From positions 62,001 through 126,000 of the forward strand of contig JAJFVL010000010.1 in assembly GCA_021371855.1 (NCBI GenBank): 64,000 bases of DNA. Direction: 5' to 3'. Shown here in pieces: positions 26,140-35,145 of this stretch. This stretch comes from Bacteroidales bacterium. GTDB taxonomy: Bacteria; Bacteroidota; Bacteroidia; Bacteroidales; VadinHA17. The first letter of the stretch is position 1, and each line of letters opens with the position of its first letter. The notes under the pieces are model-generated. The model was not told the DNA's origin and searched no databases. It saw only the letters and a program-made list of their open reading frames with translations. The position numbers and the translations under genes were made by a program.

Positions 26140-27174
26140 ATGGCAGGAATATTTAAATTTACATTTGGCCCCTGGAACATTCATGAAGGTGCTGATCCTT
26201 TTGGTCCGGCAGTACGCAAATCAATAAAATTCAGAGACAAACTGGCTTTGTACAAAAAGCTCGGTTTTGATGGTGTACAGTTTCATGACGATGACGCTGT
26301 ACCTGATATGAATAATCTTACACCCCAACAGATCATTAACAATGCAAAAGATCTGAAAAAAGTGCTGGATGATCATGGATTGGTTGCTGAATTTGTGGCA
26401 CCCAGGATGTGGGAAGATTCACGTACTATTGATGGAGGATATACTTCAAATGATCCTGATTGCAGAAAGTATGCGATTGAACGTAGTAAACGTACAATAG
26501 ATATTGCAAACGCACTCGGAACAGATTTGCTGGTATTATGGCTTGCACGCGAGGGAACCTATATCCGTGAATCAAAAGACAGCAAGGTGGCAACAGAAAG
26601 AATCGTTTATGCAATTAACCAGATGCTTGAGTATGATCCTAAAATCAGGGTTTGTATCGAACCAAAACCAAACGAACCAATGGATCATACCTATATTCCT
26701 ACCACCGGGCATGCAATAGCTTTATCGCTGTTGTGTGTTGATCCCAAACGTATTGGTGTTAATATAGAAAGTGCTCATGCTATTCTTGCAGGTCTGGATC
26801 CTTCTGATGAAATGGGATTTGCTTTATCTTTTAATAAATTATGGACGGTTCATCTTAATGATCAAAACGGATTGAAATTCGATCAGGATAAAGCATTCGG
26901 ATCAGTTGATATACGAAGGGCATTTAACCAGGTACGTATTCTCGATAAGCACGATTATGGGAAGAATGGACAATGGGTTGGCCTTGATGTAAAAGCGATG
27001 AGAACACAAAAGGATGATGTAGCTACCAAGCATTTAAGTAATAGTAAGGAAGTATTTTTAAAACTTCTTGAAATATCCAGAAGTCTGGATGATGAATACA
27101 TTGCGAAATGCTCTAAAGAACGTGACTATGAGGAGTTGGACCTTTATATTATCAAATCATTAATGCGAGGATAG
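26140..27174 (+). CDS. Class I xylose isomerase homologue
   Basis: The 344-residue leaderless protein follows the pattern of actinobacterial (class I) xylose isomerases from end to end. It has FTFGPWN, the ring-opening FHDDD (His49, Asp52), IEPKPNEP (Glu174, Lys176), NIESAH (Glu210, His213), VHLND (Asp241), KFDQD (Asp248, Asp250) and GLDVK (Asp283). All residues for both metal sites are present, so an active aldose-ketose isomerase is likely. It is about 40 residues shorter than the Streptomyces enzyme. Class I is not the usual type in Bacteroidota, which mostly use class II. No xylulokinase is next to it, so the true substrate may be a different or modified aldose. It is the last gene of unit 1. 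Confidence 0.88.
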   Translation: MAGIFKFTFGPWNIHEGADPFGPAVRKSIKFRDKLALYKKLGFDGVQFHDDDAVPDMNNLTPQQIINNAKDLKKVLDDHGLVAEFVAPRMWEDSRTIDGGYTSNDPDCRKYAIERSKRTIDIANALGTDLLVLWLAREGTYIRESKDSKVATERIVYAINQMLEYDPKIRVCIEPKPNEPMDHTYIPTTGHAIALSLLCVDPKRIGVNIESAHAILAGLDPSDEMGFALSFNKLWTVHLNDQNGLKFDQDKAFGSVDIRRAFNQVRILDKHDYGKNGQWVGLDVKAMRTQKDDVATKHLSNSKEVFLKLLEISRSLDDEYIAKCSKERDYEELDLYIIKSLMRG

Positions 27175-27225
27175 TCTTAGCTGCATAAGAGGGTAATTGA
27201 ATCATTAAGAACTCTTGTACTTATT

Positions 27226-27283
27226 CCCTGATAAGTATTACTGACGACCAATGTTAGTAATACTTATCAGGGTTCTTTTTTTT
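27226..27283 (+). terminator. Strong terminator closing unit 1
   Basis: A perfect 17-bp stem (27226-27242 with 27256-27272; CCCTGATAAGTATTACT and its complement) has a 13-nt loop. It is followed by TTC and a run of eight T. It ends the first transcription unit 50 bp after the isomerase stop. Confidence 0.95.
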
Positions 27284-27340
27284 CAGAAAAGTCTATTTTT
27301 AAAGGATTTCCCAGAAAGCTTCTTATATAATATTTGTTTT

Positions 27341-27382
27341 ATGTTAAAATAGTGTAATAACTGGATAATTCAAACTTTGAAT
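27341..27382 (+). promoter_or_regulatory. 42-bp upstream element, copy 2 (unit 2)
   Basis: It reads ATGTTAAAATAGTGTAATAA, CTGGATAAT, spacer TCAAA, CTTTGAAT. Outside the 5-nt spacer it is identical to copy 3 at 41817-41858, and the preceding GTTTT is also shared. It lies between the unit 1 terminator and the second DegT gene, 263 bp before ATG 27646. That position suits a promoter/operator with a long 5' leader. Confidence 0.7.
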
Positions 27383-27463
27383 AACTATTATTAATAGATT
27401 AATTTTAAATATTGAGATATTGAAATATAATATTATAAAGAATGACTCAAATTGCTTTTAAAT

Positions 27464-27506
27464 AGTCTGATAAGGTAATTACTGACAAAAAATGTCTATT
27501 ATACAC
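27464..27506 (+). promoter_or_regulatory. Second conserved leader block, copy 1
   Basis: AGTCT, then TAATTACT, then AAAAAATG and ACAC are shared in the same order with 41947-41990, with one base of indel. It starts 82 nt after the 42-bp element, against 89 nt in the SusC leader. The rest of this roughly 470-bp gap is A+T-rich and shows no reading frame. The block may be a leader RNA element or a second operator. Confidence 0.45.
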
Positions 27507-27645
27507 TTTTACACTTGACGATTTTTAATAAAAAAAGCAATTTCTAGAGTTACCCATAATTTAACTAGATGGCATTTGTATTCAAAACTAATTAATATTC
27601 AATTATATAAAGTTTTTAAAACAACCTTTAATAAAAGAAAAAATA

Positions 27646-28950
27646 ATGTCACTAAAAAGTAAATTAGCAATTGATGGAGGGGCAAAAGCCAAAACCACCC
27701 CTAATATTCCTATGTACCCAGGCGGATTGGAAATCGGAGAAGAAGAAAAGTCGGCAGTGATGCAGGTACTGGATGACAAGTATCTGTTCCGTTATTATGG
27801 TCCTTCGGGTGTGGAATCAAAAGTTAAATTATTTGAAGAGGAGTTTTCTGAAAAGATTGGAGTTAAACATTCTCTGGCAACAAATTCATGTACATCTGCT
27901 TTAATTTGTTCACTGGTTGCGCTGGGAATTGGTCCGGGGGATGAAGTCATTGTTCCGGGATATACATTTTTTGCTTCCTGCGCAACAATAGTTGCAGCCA
28001 GGGCTGTTCCTGTGATTGCAGAAGTTGATGACAGCTTAACCATCGATCCCGTTGATATAGAGAAAAAAATCACCCCAAGAACTAAAGCAATTATTGTTGT
28101 TCACATGCGAGGAGTGCCTTGCGATATGGCCAAAATCTTAACACTTGCCAGCAAATACAACCTAAAGGTCATTGAGGATGTAGCTCAGTCTGCAGGGGGT
28201 AGTTTCAAGGGAACACGACTTGGAAGTTTTGGAGAAATGGGTGCTTTTAGTTTTCAATATCACAAAATAATTACTGCAGGAGAAGGAGGCATGGTCACCA
28301 CTAATGATAATCTTCTATATGATAGGGCAATGTCCTATCATGACACAGCAGCTTGCTGGAGACCAGGTGGACCGGAGAAAAGATTCTCAAAAGCCCGTTA
28401 CAGTGGGGAACTTTTCCCCGGTGTAAATTACAGAATGAACGAAATTACGGGAGCTATACTTAGGGTACAACTTAACAGGCTTGATGGACTTATATCGAAA
28501 ATGAGGTATAATAAATCCCGAATAAAAAAAGCAATTGAAAATATACCTGGTTTGGAATTTCGCAGATTGAATGATGCAGCAGGAGATACCGGTCTGGTTC
28601 TGATTTTTTTCCTGTCTGATCCTGAAATAACCGGCAGATTTGCCGATGCTCTTAAGGCAGAAGGTATTGCAGCATCATCCATGCACAATAAAAGTGTACC
28701 TGACTGGCATATATATAGTTATTGGGAAATGATACTCAATAAATGGACCGCAACACAGGAAGGATGTCCTTATACCTGTGACTATTATCTGAAAGAGGGA
28801 GGCAAAGTGAATTACAGTCCAGATATGAATCCAAATACTTTACAATATCTACATAGATCAGTGCATATCGATATTCCACCTCAAATGACAGAAGATGATT
28901 GTGATATGATTTCCGAGGGGATTCTCAAAGTGGCAAATGCATATTTATAA
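27646..28950 (+). CDS. DegT/DnrJ/EryC1 PLP-dependent sugar aminotransferase (copy 2)
   Basis: A 434-residue DegT-family aminotransferase. It begins with the LAIDGGAKAKT lead seen in scyllo-inosose and related aminotransferases. PGYTFFAS, VIEDVAQSAGG (Asp178) and the PLP lysine in SFQYHKIITAGEGG (Lys207) are present. It is longer than copy 1 and not a recent duplicate. It opens unit 2, behind the second 42-bp element, and is followed closely by an isomerase-type TIM barrel. No sugar-nucleotide genes are near, so the substrate is more likely a free keto-sugar or cyclitol than an NDP-sugar. That reading rests on context. Confidence 0.92.
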   Translation: MSLKSKLAIDGGAKAKTTPNIPMYPGGLEIGEEEKSAVMQVLDDKYLFRYYGPSGVESKVKLFEEEFSEKIGVKHSLATNSCTSALICSLVALGIGPGDEVIVPGYTFFASCATIVAARAVPVIAEVDDSLTIDPVDIEKKITPRTKAIIVVHMRGVPCDMAKILTLASKYNLKVIEDVAQSAGGSFKGTRLGSFGEMGAFSFQYHKIITAGEGGMVTTNDNLLYDRAMSYHDTAACWRPGGPEKRFSKARYSGELFPGVNYRMNEITGAILRVQLNRLDGLISKMRYNKSRIKKAIENIPGLEFRRLNDAAGDTGLVLIFFLSDPEITGRFADALKAEGIAASSMHNKSVPDWHIYSYWEMILNKWTATQEGCPYTCDYYLKEGGKVNYSPDMNPNTLQYLHRSVHIDIPPQMTEDDCDMISEGILKVANAYL

Positions 28951-28966
28951 AACCGGAGGAACTAAT

Positions 28967-29788
28967 ATGGTTAAAATAGATTTATGTATCGACCCATTTT
29001 TTTTGGGTATGGAAACATCTGAAAAAATTAGAAAAGTAAAAAAACTCGGGTTTGAGGCAATTGAATTTTGGTATTGGGATCATGAATTTAACGGAAAAGA
29101 TTTGATCCCATGTAAAAAGAATATAGGGGAAATCTCTTCGGTATGTAATGATTTGAATGTTATGATAACCGATTTGGTTGTCAATTCACCTGACGGAGAA
29201 ATAGGCGGATCCCTTACCAAACCGGAGGATATGGCTAAGTATCTTGAACGGCTTAAAGAGACCATTGATATTGCGCATAAATTGAATTGTAAAAAACTTA
29301 TTACATGCACTGGTAATGAACTTAAAGGAAGATCATTCCAACAGCAGTATGACAGCGTAGTCCAAACACTCTCACAAGCTTCAGAAATAGCCTGTAAAGA
29401 GGGTATTACCCTTGTTACGGAAGCGCTTAATTCGAAAGTTGATCATCCCGGATACTTCCTGACATCTTCAGAAATTGGTTTTGATATAGTAAAGACAGTA
29501 AATAGTCCAGGTCTGAAACTACTGTATGATATCTATCACATGCAGATAATGGGAGGGAATCAAATTGCGACAATAAAGGAGAATATTTCCCTGATCGGGC
29601 ATTTCCATTCAGCAAGTGTACCTGGCAGAAATGAACTCTATTCAGGAGAGATTAACTATACTTCAATTATTAATGCAATTAATGATTCCGGATACGATGG
29701 ATATTTCGGTTTGGAATACTGGCCAACAGAACAGGATGAAATCTCTTTGTCAAAAACATTTGAGTATTTGAAAAACCTTAATAAATAG
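28967..29788 (+). CDS. Hydroxypyruvate isomerase / sugar epimerase-type TIM barrel
   Basis: The protein (273 residues) is an AP-endonuclease-2-type TIM barrel close to hydroxypyruvate isomerase and ketose 3-epimerases. Probable metal ligands are Glu in LVTEALN, Asp in KLLYDIYHMQ, His in GHFHSASVPGR and Glu in YFGLEYWP. ATG 28967 is chosen because GGAGGA lies 6 nt upstream; an in-frame ATG at 28937 overlaps the aminotransferase stop. No leader is present, so it is cytoplasmic. Next to an aminotransferase, it probably isomerises or epimerises the sugar before or after amino-group transfer. Confidence 0.85.
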   Translation: MVKIDLCIDPFFLGMETSEKIRKVKKLGFEAIEFWYWDHEFNGKDLIPCKKNIGEISSVCNDLNVMITDLVVNSPDGEIGGSLTKPEDMAKYLERLKETIDIAHKLNCKKLITCTGNELKGRSFQQQYDSVVQTLSQASEIACKEGITLVTEALNSKVDHPGYFLTSSEIGFDIVKTVNSPGLKLLYDIYHMQIMGGNQIATIKENISLIGHFHSASVPGRNELYSGEINYTSIINAINDSGYDGYFGLEYWPTEQDEISLSKTFEYLKNLNK

Positions 29789-29846
29789 CAGGAATTACGT
29801 TGTAGTTTATAGAAATATAATTATTAAACCATTGAAAATCAGAGCA

Positions 29847-31727
29847 ATGAAAAAGAATTTTAGTGCCCAGGCTCACAGCTTCTATAAGCAAAAGATATTA
29901 ATACTGGTTTTGATTAGTACCTTTTTATATGGATTTGCATCCGGCAATAAAAAGCAAGTCCCATCTGCCATTGATGATCATCAATCAGTAAGAGAAATCC
30001 GGGTATTGACTGATAACTGGAAATTTCAGCTTGACGTAAATGATATTGGTGAGAAAGAACACTGGTTCGCTAAAGATCTGAGCGACTGGGGGAGTGTAAC
30101 AGTTCCCCAGGCGTGGAATTGTTATGAAGATGCATTGTTTCAATATGAGGGTATTGGGTGGTACACAACCAATATAAAACCTGATGATTCTATAGCTAAG
30201 AAAAAGACAGAAATTGTTTTCGGGCGGGTGATGTATTATAGCAAAGTATGGCTCAACGGAGAATTCATCGGCGAAAATATTGGAGGTTATTTACCTTTCA
30301 GTTTTGATATTACAAAATATCTTAAGCGGGGGCAGGAAAACAAGCTTGTTGTCAGAGTAGATAACAGGCCCAGAATCGGATGGCTGCCGGCAGCAGAGCA
30401 AATTGAATGGATTCAGTATGGTGGTATTCTCGAAGCAGTAAAATTAGTCAGTACATCACAGACATATATCGATGATTTAATTATCAGTACAGTGCCAGAT
30501 AAAGGAGGTGCCAGCATTCATTGCATGATCAATATTGCAAATGAAACCGCTATTGAAACGGAAATGGATCTGAACATTGGCATATCACTTCATTCTGACA
30601 TTAAGAATAAAAGTGTGAAGGTTAAGTGTAAGCCGAATGAGAACACAAAGGTTAATGTTGATTTCACCTTGGAACACGCTGAATTATGGTCACCCGATAC
30701 CCCTGTTTTATATACTGCTACTGCCTGTCTTACAAAAGGCGACAGTAAGATTGATGATCTTACCAACCGTTTTGGAATCAGACAGATCAAAGTTGAGGGG
30801 ACTTCAATATTGTTGAACGGGAAGCCAATTATTATTAAAGGTACTCATCGTTATGATGCCTATGATCGTTTGGGGCCGAATCCTCCGGAGAAACTTCTGA
30901 GAGAAGAACTGGCATTAATGAAAAGTGTGGGAATAAATACAATACGTGTACATTACCCGGCATCACCTGAGCTGCTGAACCTCTATGATGAATATGGTTT
31001 TATGATGATGGAAGAAATTCCGTTAAACTGGTGGGGTCAGAAAAATCATAAGGAACTACAATCCATTGGTGGCAGAGCAGAGCAAAGCCTGGATATTCTT
31101 GATCAGGCGAAGTCAACCTTAACAAAAATGATATCAAGGGATAAAAATCACCCATGTATTATAATCTGGAGCATGGCGAATGAATGTGTTACTGACAATG
31201 AGGTTGGAACAAAAGTCATGCGTGAATTATTGAGACTTACAAAATCGCTTGATCCTACGCGTCTGGCGACATTTGTATCAGCAGGTAATCCGACGAAAGA
31301 TCTCGGATTTGATGAAGCTGATATAGTATGTTTCAATAAATATGTAAGTTGCGACCATATTAACCAGATAGATTCTGTTGCTTATATGCCTCTTGCCAAG
31401 GATCTGGCTTTATATCGTAGTTATTTTGGCAACAAGCCGATAGTAATGTCAGAATTTGGACGTCAGGGAATCAAGAACATACATGGTGATGTAAGTTATT
31501 CTGAAGAATATCAGGCAGCTTATATAGAAAGTATGTGGAAAGCCCTAAGAGAAAATCCAACAATATCAGGAGGTATTCTATGGACCTGGGCGGATTATTT
31601 TCACGAACTGCATTTTGCTTTGACTACTTCATATGCACCTTATGGAGTTGTAACCGGCGATCGCAAGCCGAAAAAATCTCTTGAGGCTCTTGCACGTATG
31701 TATGGAGGTTCCATACCCAATAGGTGA
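29847..31727 (+). CDS. GH2 family glycosidase (copy 1)
   Basis: A 626-residue GH2 enzyme of the short, beta-glucuronidase-like layout: jelly roll (about 50-205), Ig-like domain (about 210-310), TIM barrel. The acid/base is in IIWSMANE (Glu446 from this start) and the nucleophile in PIVMSEFG (Glu536). The segment before DRKPKKS reads APYGVVTG, so the N-x-K motif that binds glucuronate in true beta-glucuronidases is missing. A neutral sugar such as galactose, mannose, xylose or arabinose is more likely. ATG 29847 (GCAATGAAA, same context as copy 2) is preferred over an upstream TTG at 29832. A signal or membrane anchor spans residues 15-32. Confidence 0.9.
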   Translation: MKKNFSAQAHSFYKQKILILVLISTFLYGFASGNKKQVPSAIDDHQSVREIRVLTDNWKFQLDVNDIGEKEHWFAKDLSDWGSVTVPQAWNCYEDALFQYEGIGWYTTNIKPDDSIAKKKTEIVFGRVMYYSKVWLNGEFIGENIGGYLPFSFDITKYLKRGQENKLVVRVDNRPRIGWLPAAEQIEWIQYGGILEAVKLVSTSQTYIDDLIISTVPDKGGASIHCMINIANETAIETEMDLNIGISLHSDIKNKSVKVKCKPNENTKVNVDFTLEHAELWSPDTPVLYTATACLTKGDSKIDDLTNRFGIRQIKVEGTSILLNGKPIIIKGTHRYDAYDRLGPNPPEKLLREELALMKSVGINTIRVHYPASPELLNLYDEYGFMMMEEIPLNWWGQKNHKELQSIGGRAEQSLDILDQAKSTLTKMISRDKNHPCIIIWSMANECVTDNEVGTKVMRELLRLTKSLDPTRLATFVSAGNPTKDLGFDEADIVCFNKYVSCDHINQIDSVAYMPLAKDLALYRSYFGNKPIVMSEFGRQGIKNIHGDVSYSEEYQAAYIESMWKALRENPTISGGILWTWADYFHELHFALTTSYAPYGVVTGDRKPKKSLEALARMYGGSIPNR

Positions 31728-31863
31728 TTAAAAAATTATGGATAGCTCATTGGAATACCCAACCAATTTTTAACGATTGGATAAAATATTGAGAATAATT
31801 ATAAAAAATCTCATAGGGAATAACGGTATGTTTTATTAATGAACACTTTTTAAAAATGGAGCA

Positions 31864-33735
31864 ATGAAAGAGAATAATAGAACCAAAGCAGATAGATCCA
31901 TTTATCAGATGATATTAATGGCAGTTTTTATTAGTGTCTTTCTTTGCGAATGTCAACCCGGGGATAAGAATGGAGGTCAGCCTGCCGTTAAAGATCAGCT
32001 ATTGGTAAGAAGAATCAAGGTACTGTCTGATGACTGGAGATTCCAGCTTGACATTAGAGATATTGGTGAGAAAGAAGGTTGGTTTAAAGATAACTTCAAC
32101 AGGAAGAATTGGACGAAGGTGACAGTTCCCCAGGCATGGGATTGCTATGAAACGGCACTGTGGGGTTATGAAGGTACCGGCTGGTATACGACAATTATAA
32201 ACCCGAACGATTTTAATCCTGAAACCCGAACGGAAATTATTTTTAACCGTGTAATGTATTACAGCAAAGTATGGTTAAATGGAGAATTTATTGGCGAAAA
32301 TATCGGAGGTTACTTGCCTTTTAGTTTTGATATTACCAGATATCTTAAGCGCGGACAGGAAAATAAACTTGTTGTCAGAGTGGATAATAAACCAAGAATA
32401 GAATGGCTGCCAGCAGCGAAACAGATAGAATGGATCCAATATGGAGGAATTCTCCAGAATGTAAGGTTAGTTGGCACATCACATACTTATATTGACGATT
32501 TAACTGTCAGGACTGACCTGATAAAAGGTAGCGCCAAAATAAACTGCATTGTTACCATTATCAATGAATCCGACGTTGCATCCGAAATGGAACTGGACAT
32601 CGAAATAGCCCGCGGTAATGACATTACGAAGAAAACTGAGAAATTGCAATGCAAACCGAATGATAGCACAAAATTAAGTGTTGACCTGGTAATAGACCAT
32701 CCGGAATTATGGTCACCCGATACGCCGGTTTTGTATACAGCAACAGCAAGACTCAAAAGAAATGAAACTGTAATTGATGACATTACCGATCGTATTGGTA
32801 TCAGAAAAGTGACCACCGAGGGTACCTCAATTCTTCTGAATGGCAAACCAATTAATCTCAAAGGTGTTAACCGCTATGACGAATACAGCAATTTTGGGAT
32901 AAATGTTCCGGAAGAAATATTGCGCAAAGAACTTGCATTAATGAAAAGCGTTGGAATAAACACTATACGCGTACACTATCCGCAGTCATCAGACTTACTG
33001 TCTCTGTATGATGAATTCGGATTTCTGATGTTAGAGGAGGTTCCGTTAAACTGGTGGGGTGGAGAGAATATGAACCTTGATATCCTTGATCAGGCGAAGC
33101 CGGCGTTAAGGAAAATGATAACAAGGGATAAGAATCATCCGTGCGTAATTATCTGGAGTATGGCGAATGAGTGTCAGACTGACAACGAAATAGGAATATC
33201 AGTGATGCGTGAATTGATGAGATTAGCAAAATCTTTAGATCCGACACGTTTAGTCACCTTCGTTGTAAACTCCAATCCAAGCAGGCACCTGGCATTTGAT
33301 GAAGCAGATATTGTTTGTGTTAATATGTATAACGGTTCTCTTTCAGGTAAGATATGTAATCATATTTCTGAAATTGATTCGCTTGGATTCAAGCCGCTAG
33401 TTAAAGACCTGACACTATATCGTAGTTATTATAGTAATAAACCAATCGTAATCACGGAATATGGTACTAAGGGTATTAAGAACATTCACGACGATGTCTC
33501 TTGTTCGGAAGAATTCCAGGCAGCATATATTCAGAAAGCGTGGGAAGGAATTAATAGTGTTCTCGGAGTATCAGGAGGTATCCTTTGGTGTTGGGCAGAC
33601 TATTATCATCGAAAATATTTAATCACTTATAACACATATGGACCATATGGCGTTGTGACTGTCGACCGCAAACCTAAAAAATCTCTCGAAGCTCTAGCAC
33701 ATATGTATAGTGGTTCTATATCCACAAAAAGATGA
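31864..33735 (+). CDS. GH2 family glycosidase (copy 2), lipoprotein
   Basis: A tandem paralogue of the preceding gene (623 residues) with long identical stretches such as YSKVWLNGEFIGENIGGYLP and RGQENKLVVRVDN. Glu436 (WSMANE) and Glu532 (VITEYG) are the catalytic pair. The leader ends in LCEC (Cys28 or Cys30), so this copy is probably a lipoprotein; copy 1 has no clear lipobox, so the two may sit in different places. It too lacks the N-x-K glucuronate motif. The barrel of copy 1 has an extra stretch (HKELQSIGGRAEQ) that is missing here. The two genes are 136 bp apart. Confidence 0.9.
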   Translation: MKENNRTKADRSIYQMILMAVFISVFLCECQPGDKNGGQPAVKDQLLVRRIKVLSDDWRFQLDIRDIGEKEGWFKDNFNRKNWTKVTVPQAWDCYETALWGYEGTGWYTTIINPNDFNPETRTEIIFNRVMYYSKVWLNGEFIGENIGGYLPFSFDITRYLKRGQENKLVVRVDNKPRIEWLPAAKQIEWIQYGGILQNVRLVGTSHTYIDDLTVRTDLIKGSAKINCIVTIINESDVASEMELDIEIARGNDITKKTEKLQCKPNDSTKLSVDLVIDHPELWSPDTPVLYTATARLKRNETVIDDITDRIGIRKVTTEGTSILLNGKPINLKGVNRYDEYSNFGINVPEEILRKELALMKSVGINTIRVHYPQSSDLLSLYDEFGFLMLEEVPLNWWGGENMNLDILDQAKPALRKMITRDKNHPCVIIWSMANECQTDNEIGISVMRELMRLAKSLDPTRLVTFVVNSNPSRHLAFDEADIVCVNMYNGSLSGKICNHISEIDSLGFKPLVKDLTLYRSYYSNKPIVITEYGTKGIKNIHDDVSCSEEFQAAYIQKAWEGINSVLGVSGGILWCWADYYHRKYLITYNTYGPYGVVTVDRKPKKSLEALAHMYSGSISTKR

Positions 33736-33766
33736 AATTATTAATAAACGATTAATAAAACATATA

Positions 33767-35140
33767 ATGCCTGAAAATAAATCTGAAGTAACTATCCAAA
33801 AAGAAGTTCCTCATTTTAAGCGTGCTTTAGGCTTGTGGGATCTTGTATTCTATGGAATAGTTCTTATAACAATAACCGCTCCCCTGCCTATTTTTGGAAT
33901 AATCAGTAACCAGGCCAGGGGTCATGTAGTTACGACTATTCTGCTTGCTATGGTGGCCATGCTCTTTACCGCAATAAGTTACGGTCGTATGGCAAGTGTT
34001 TATCCATTGGCCGGTTCAGCTTTTTCTTATGTTGGAAGATCAATCAGCCCGTCACTGGGATTTCTTACAGGCTGGGGAATGACCATGGACTACATGCTTA
34101 ATCCCATATTATCCACTATTTGGTGCAGTAAAGCATTAATGAATATTATACCGCAAATTCCATATCCGGTTTGTGCAGTTTTTTTTACCTTGTTGTTTAC
34201 TTCATTAAATTTGAGGGGGATTAAAACAAATGCAAGGAATAACCAGACACTGGTCATAATATTGAGTATCGTTGTTTTGATTTTTTTCTTTTATGCTTTC
34301 CGGTATTTGATAAACGTTCCTGATCTTTCTAGTAAACAATTAATTAAACCTTTCTATGATCCCCAGACGTTTTCTTTACCATTAGTATTGACCGGAACCT
34401 CTATTGCAGCTCTGACATATATTGGTTTTGACGGGATCTCGACTCTTTCAGAAGAGGTCAGAAATCCACGGCGTAATGTACTATTGGCAACAGTCCTGGT
34501 CTGTTTGATTACCGGAGTAATTGCTTCTGCTGAAGTATATGTATCACAACTGATTTGGGGAGATTGGGGAGGTTTTCCTGATATGGATACCGCTTTTACA
34601 TTTGTTGCCAGGAAGGTGGGAGGAAATACACTTTTCCATATTATCAATATTAGTTTGCTGTTCTCTTGTATGGGAGCAGGTATCGGATCAATGCTTGGAG
34701 GAGCAAGATTACTCTATGGTATGGGACGGGAGGACGTAATCCCTAAGAAGTATTTTGGGGTACTTGATTCTAAAAGGTATATACCACGTAACAATGTTTT
34801 ATTTATTGGAGCTACTACTCTGGTTGGGGTTTTTGTACTCAATTATCAGCTAACAGCTGAAATGCTGAATTTTGGTGCTTTTATAGCATTTATGGGAGTT
34901 AATCTGTCGGTGTTTTTTCATTTCTTCATAAAGGAAAAGAGAAAGAATTTTATCAATATCGTTCCTCCAGTACTTGGATTTATATTTTGCTTCCTAATTT
35001 GGATAAATTTACGTATCCAGGCACAGATTGCCGGTAGTATTTGGATCTTAATCGGGATGATTGTAGGGTTTATAAAGACCAAAGGATTCCGCAAAACTAT
35101 CACATTTTCTACAACCATAGATTCAGAATTATCAAATTAA
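33767..35140 (+). CDS. APC superfamily amino acid/amine permease
   Basis: The 457-residue protein is polytopic, with about 12 hydrophobic spans. It shows the APC-family opening LGLWDLVFYGIVLITITAPLPIFG and the segment TYIGFDGISTLSEEVRNPRRN, a well-known signature of this superfamily. APC proteins carry amino acids, amines or related organic cations by proton or sodium symport or exchange. ATG 33767 is chosen; an extension from GTG 33710 would overlap the GH2 stop. An amine-type importer inside a glycan unit is unusual. It could import a released amino acid, or export or exchange the amino acid used by the aminotransferase. Confidence 0.88.
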   Translation: MPENKSEVTIQKEVPHFKRALGLWDLVFYGIVLITITAPLPIFGIISNQARGHVVTTILLAMVAMLFTAISYGRMASVYPLAGSAFSYVGRSISPSLGFLTGWGMTMDYMLNPILSTIWCSKALMNIIPQIPYPVCAVFFTLLFTSLNLRGIKTNARNNQTLVIILSIVVLIFFFYAFRYLINVPDLSSKQLIKPFYDPQTFSLPLVLTGTSIAALTYIGFDGISTLSEEVRNPRRNVLLATVLVCLITGVIASAEVYVSQLIWGDWGGFPDMDTAFTFVARKVGGNTLFHIINISLLFSCMGAGIGSMLGGARLLYGMGREDVIPKKYFGVLDSKRYIPRNNVLFIGATTLVGVFVLNYQLTAEMLNFGAFIAFMGVNLSVFFHFFIKEKRKNFINIVPPVLGFIFCFLIWINLRIQAQIAGSIWILIGMIVGFIKTKGFRKTITFSTTIDSELSN

Positions 35141-35145
35141 TAGAT

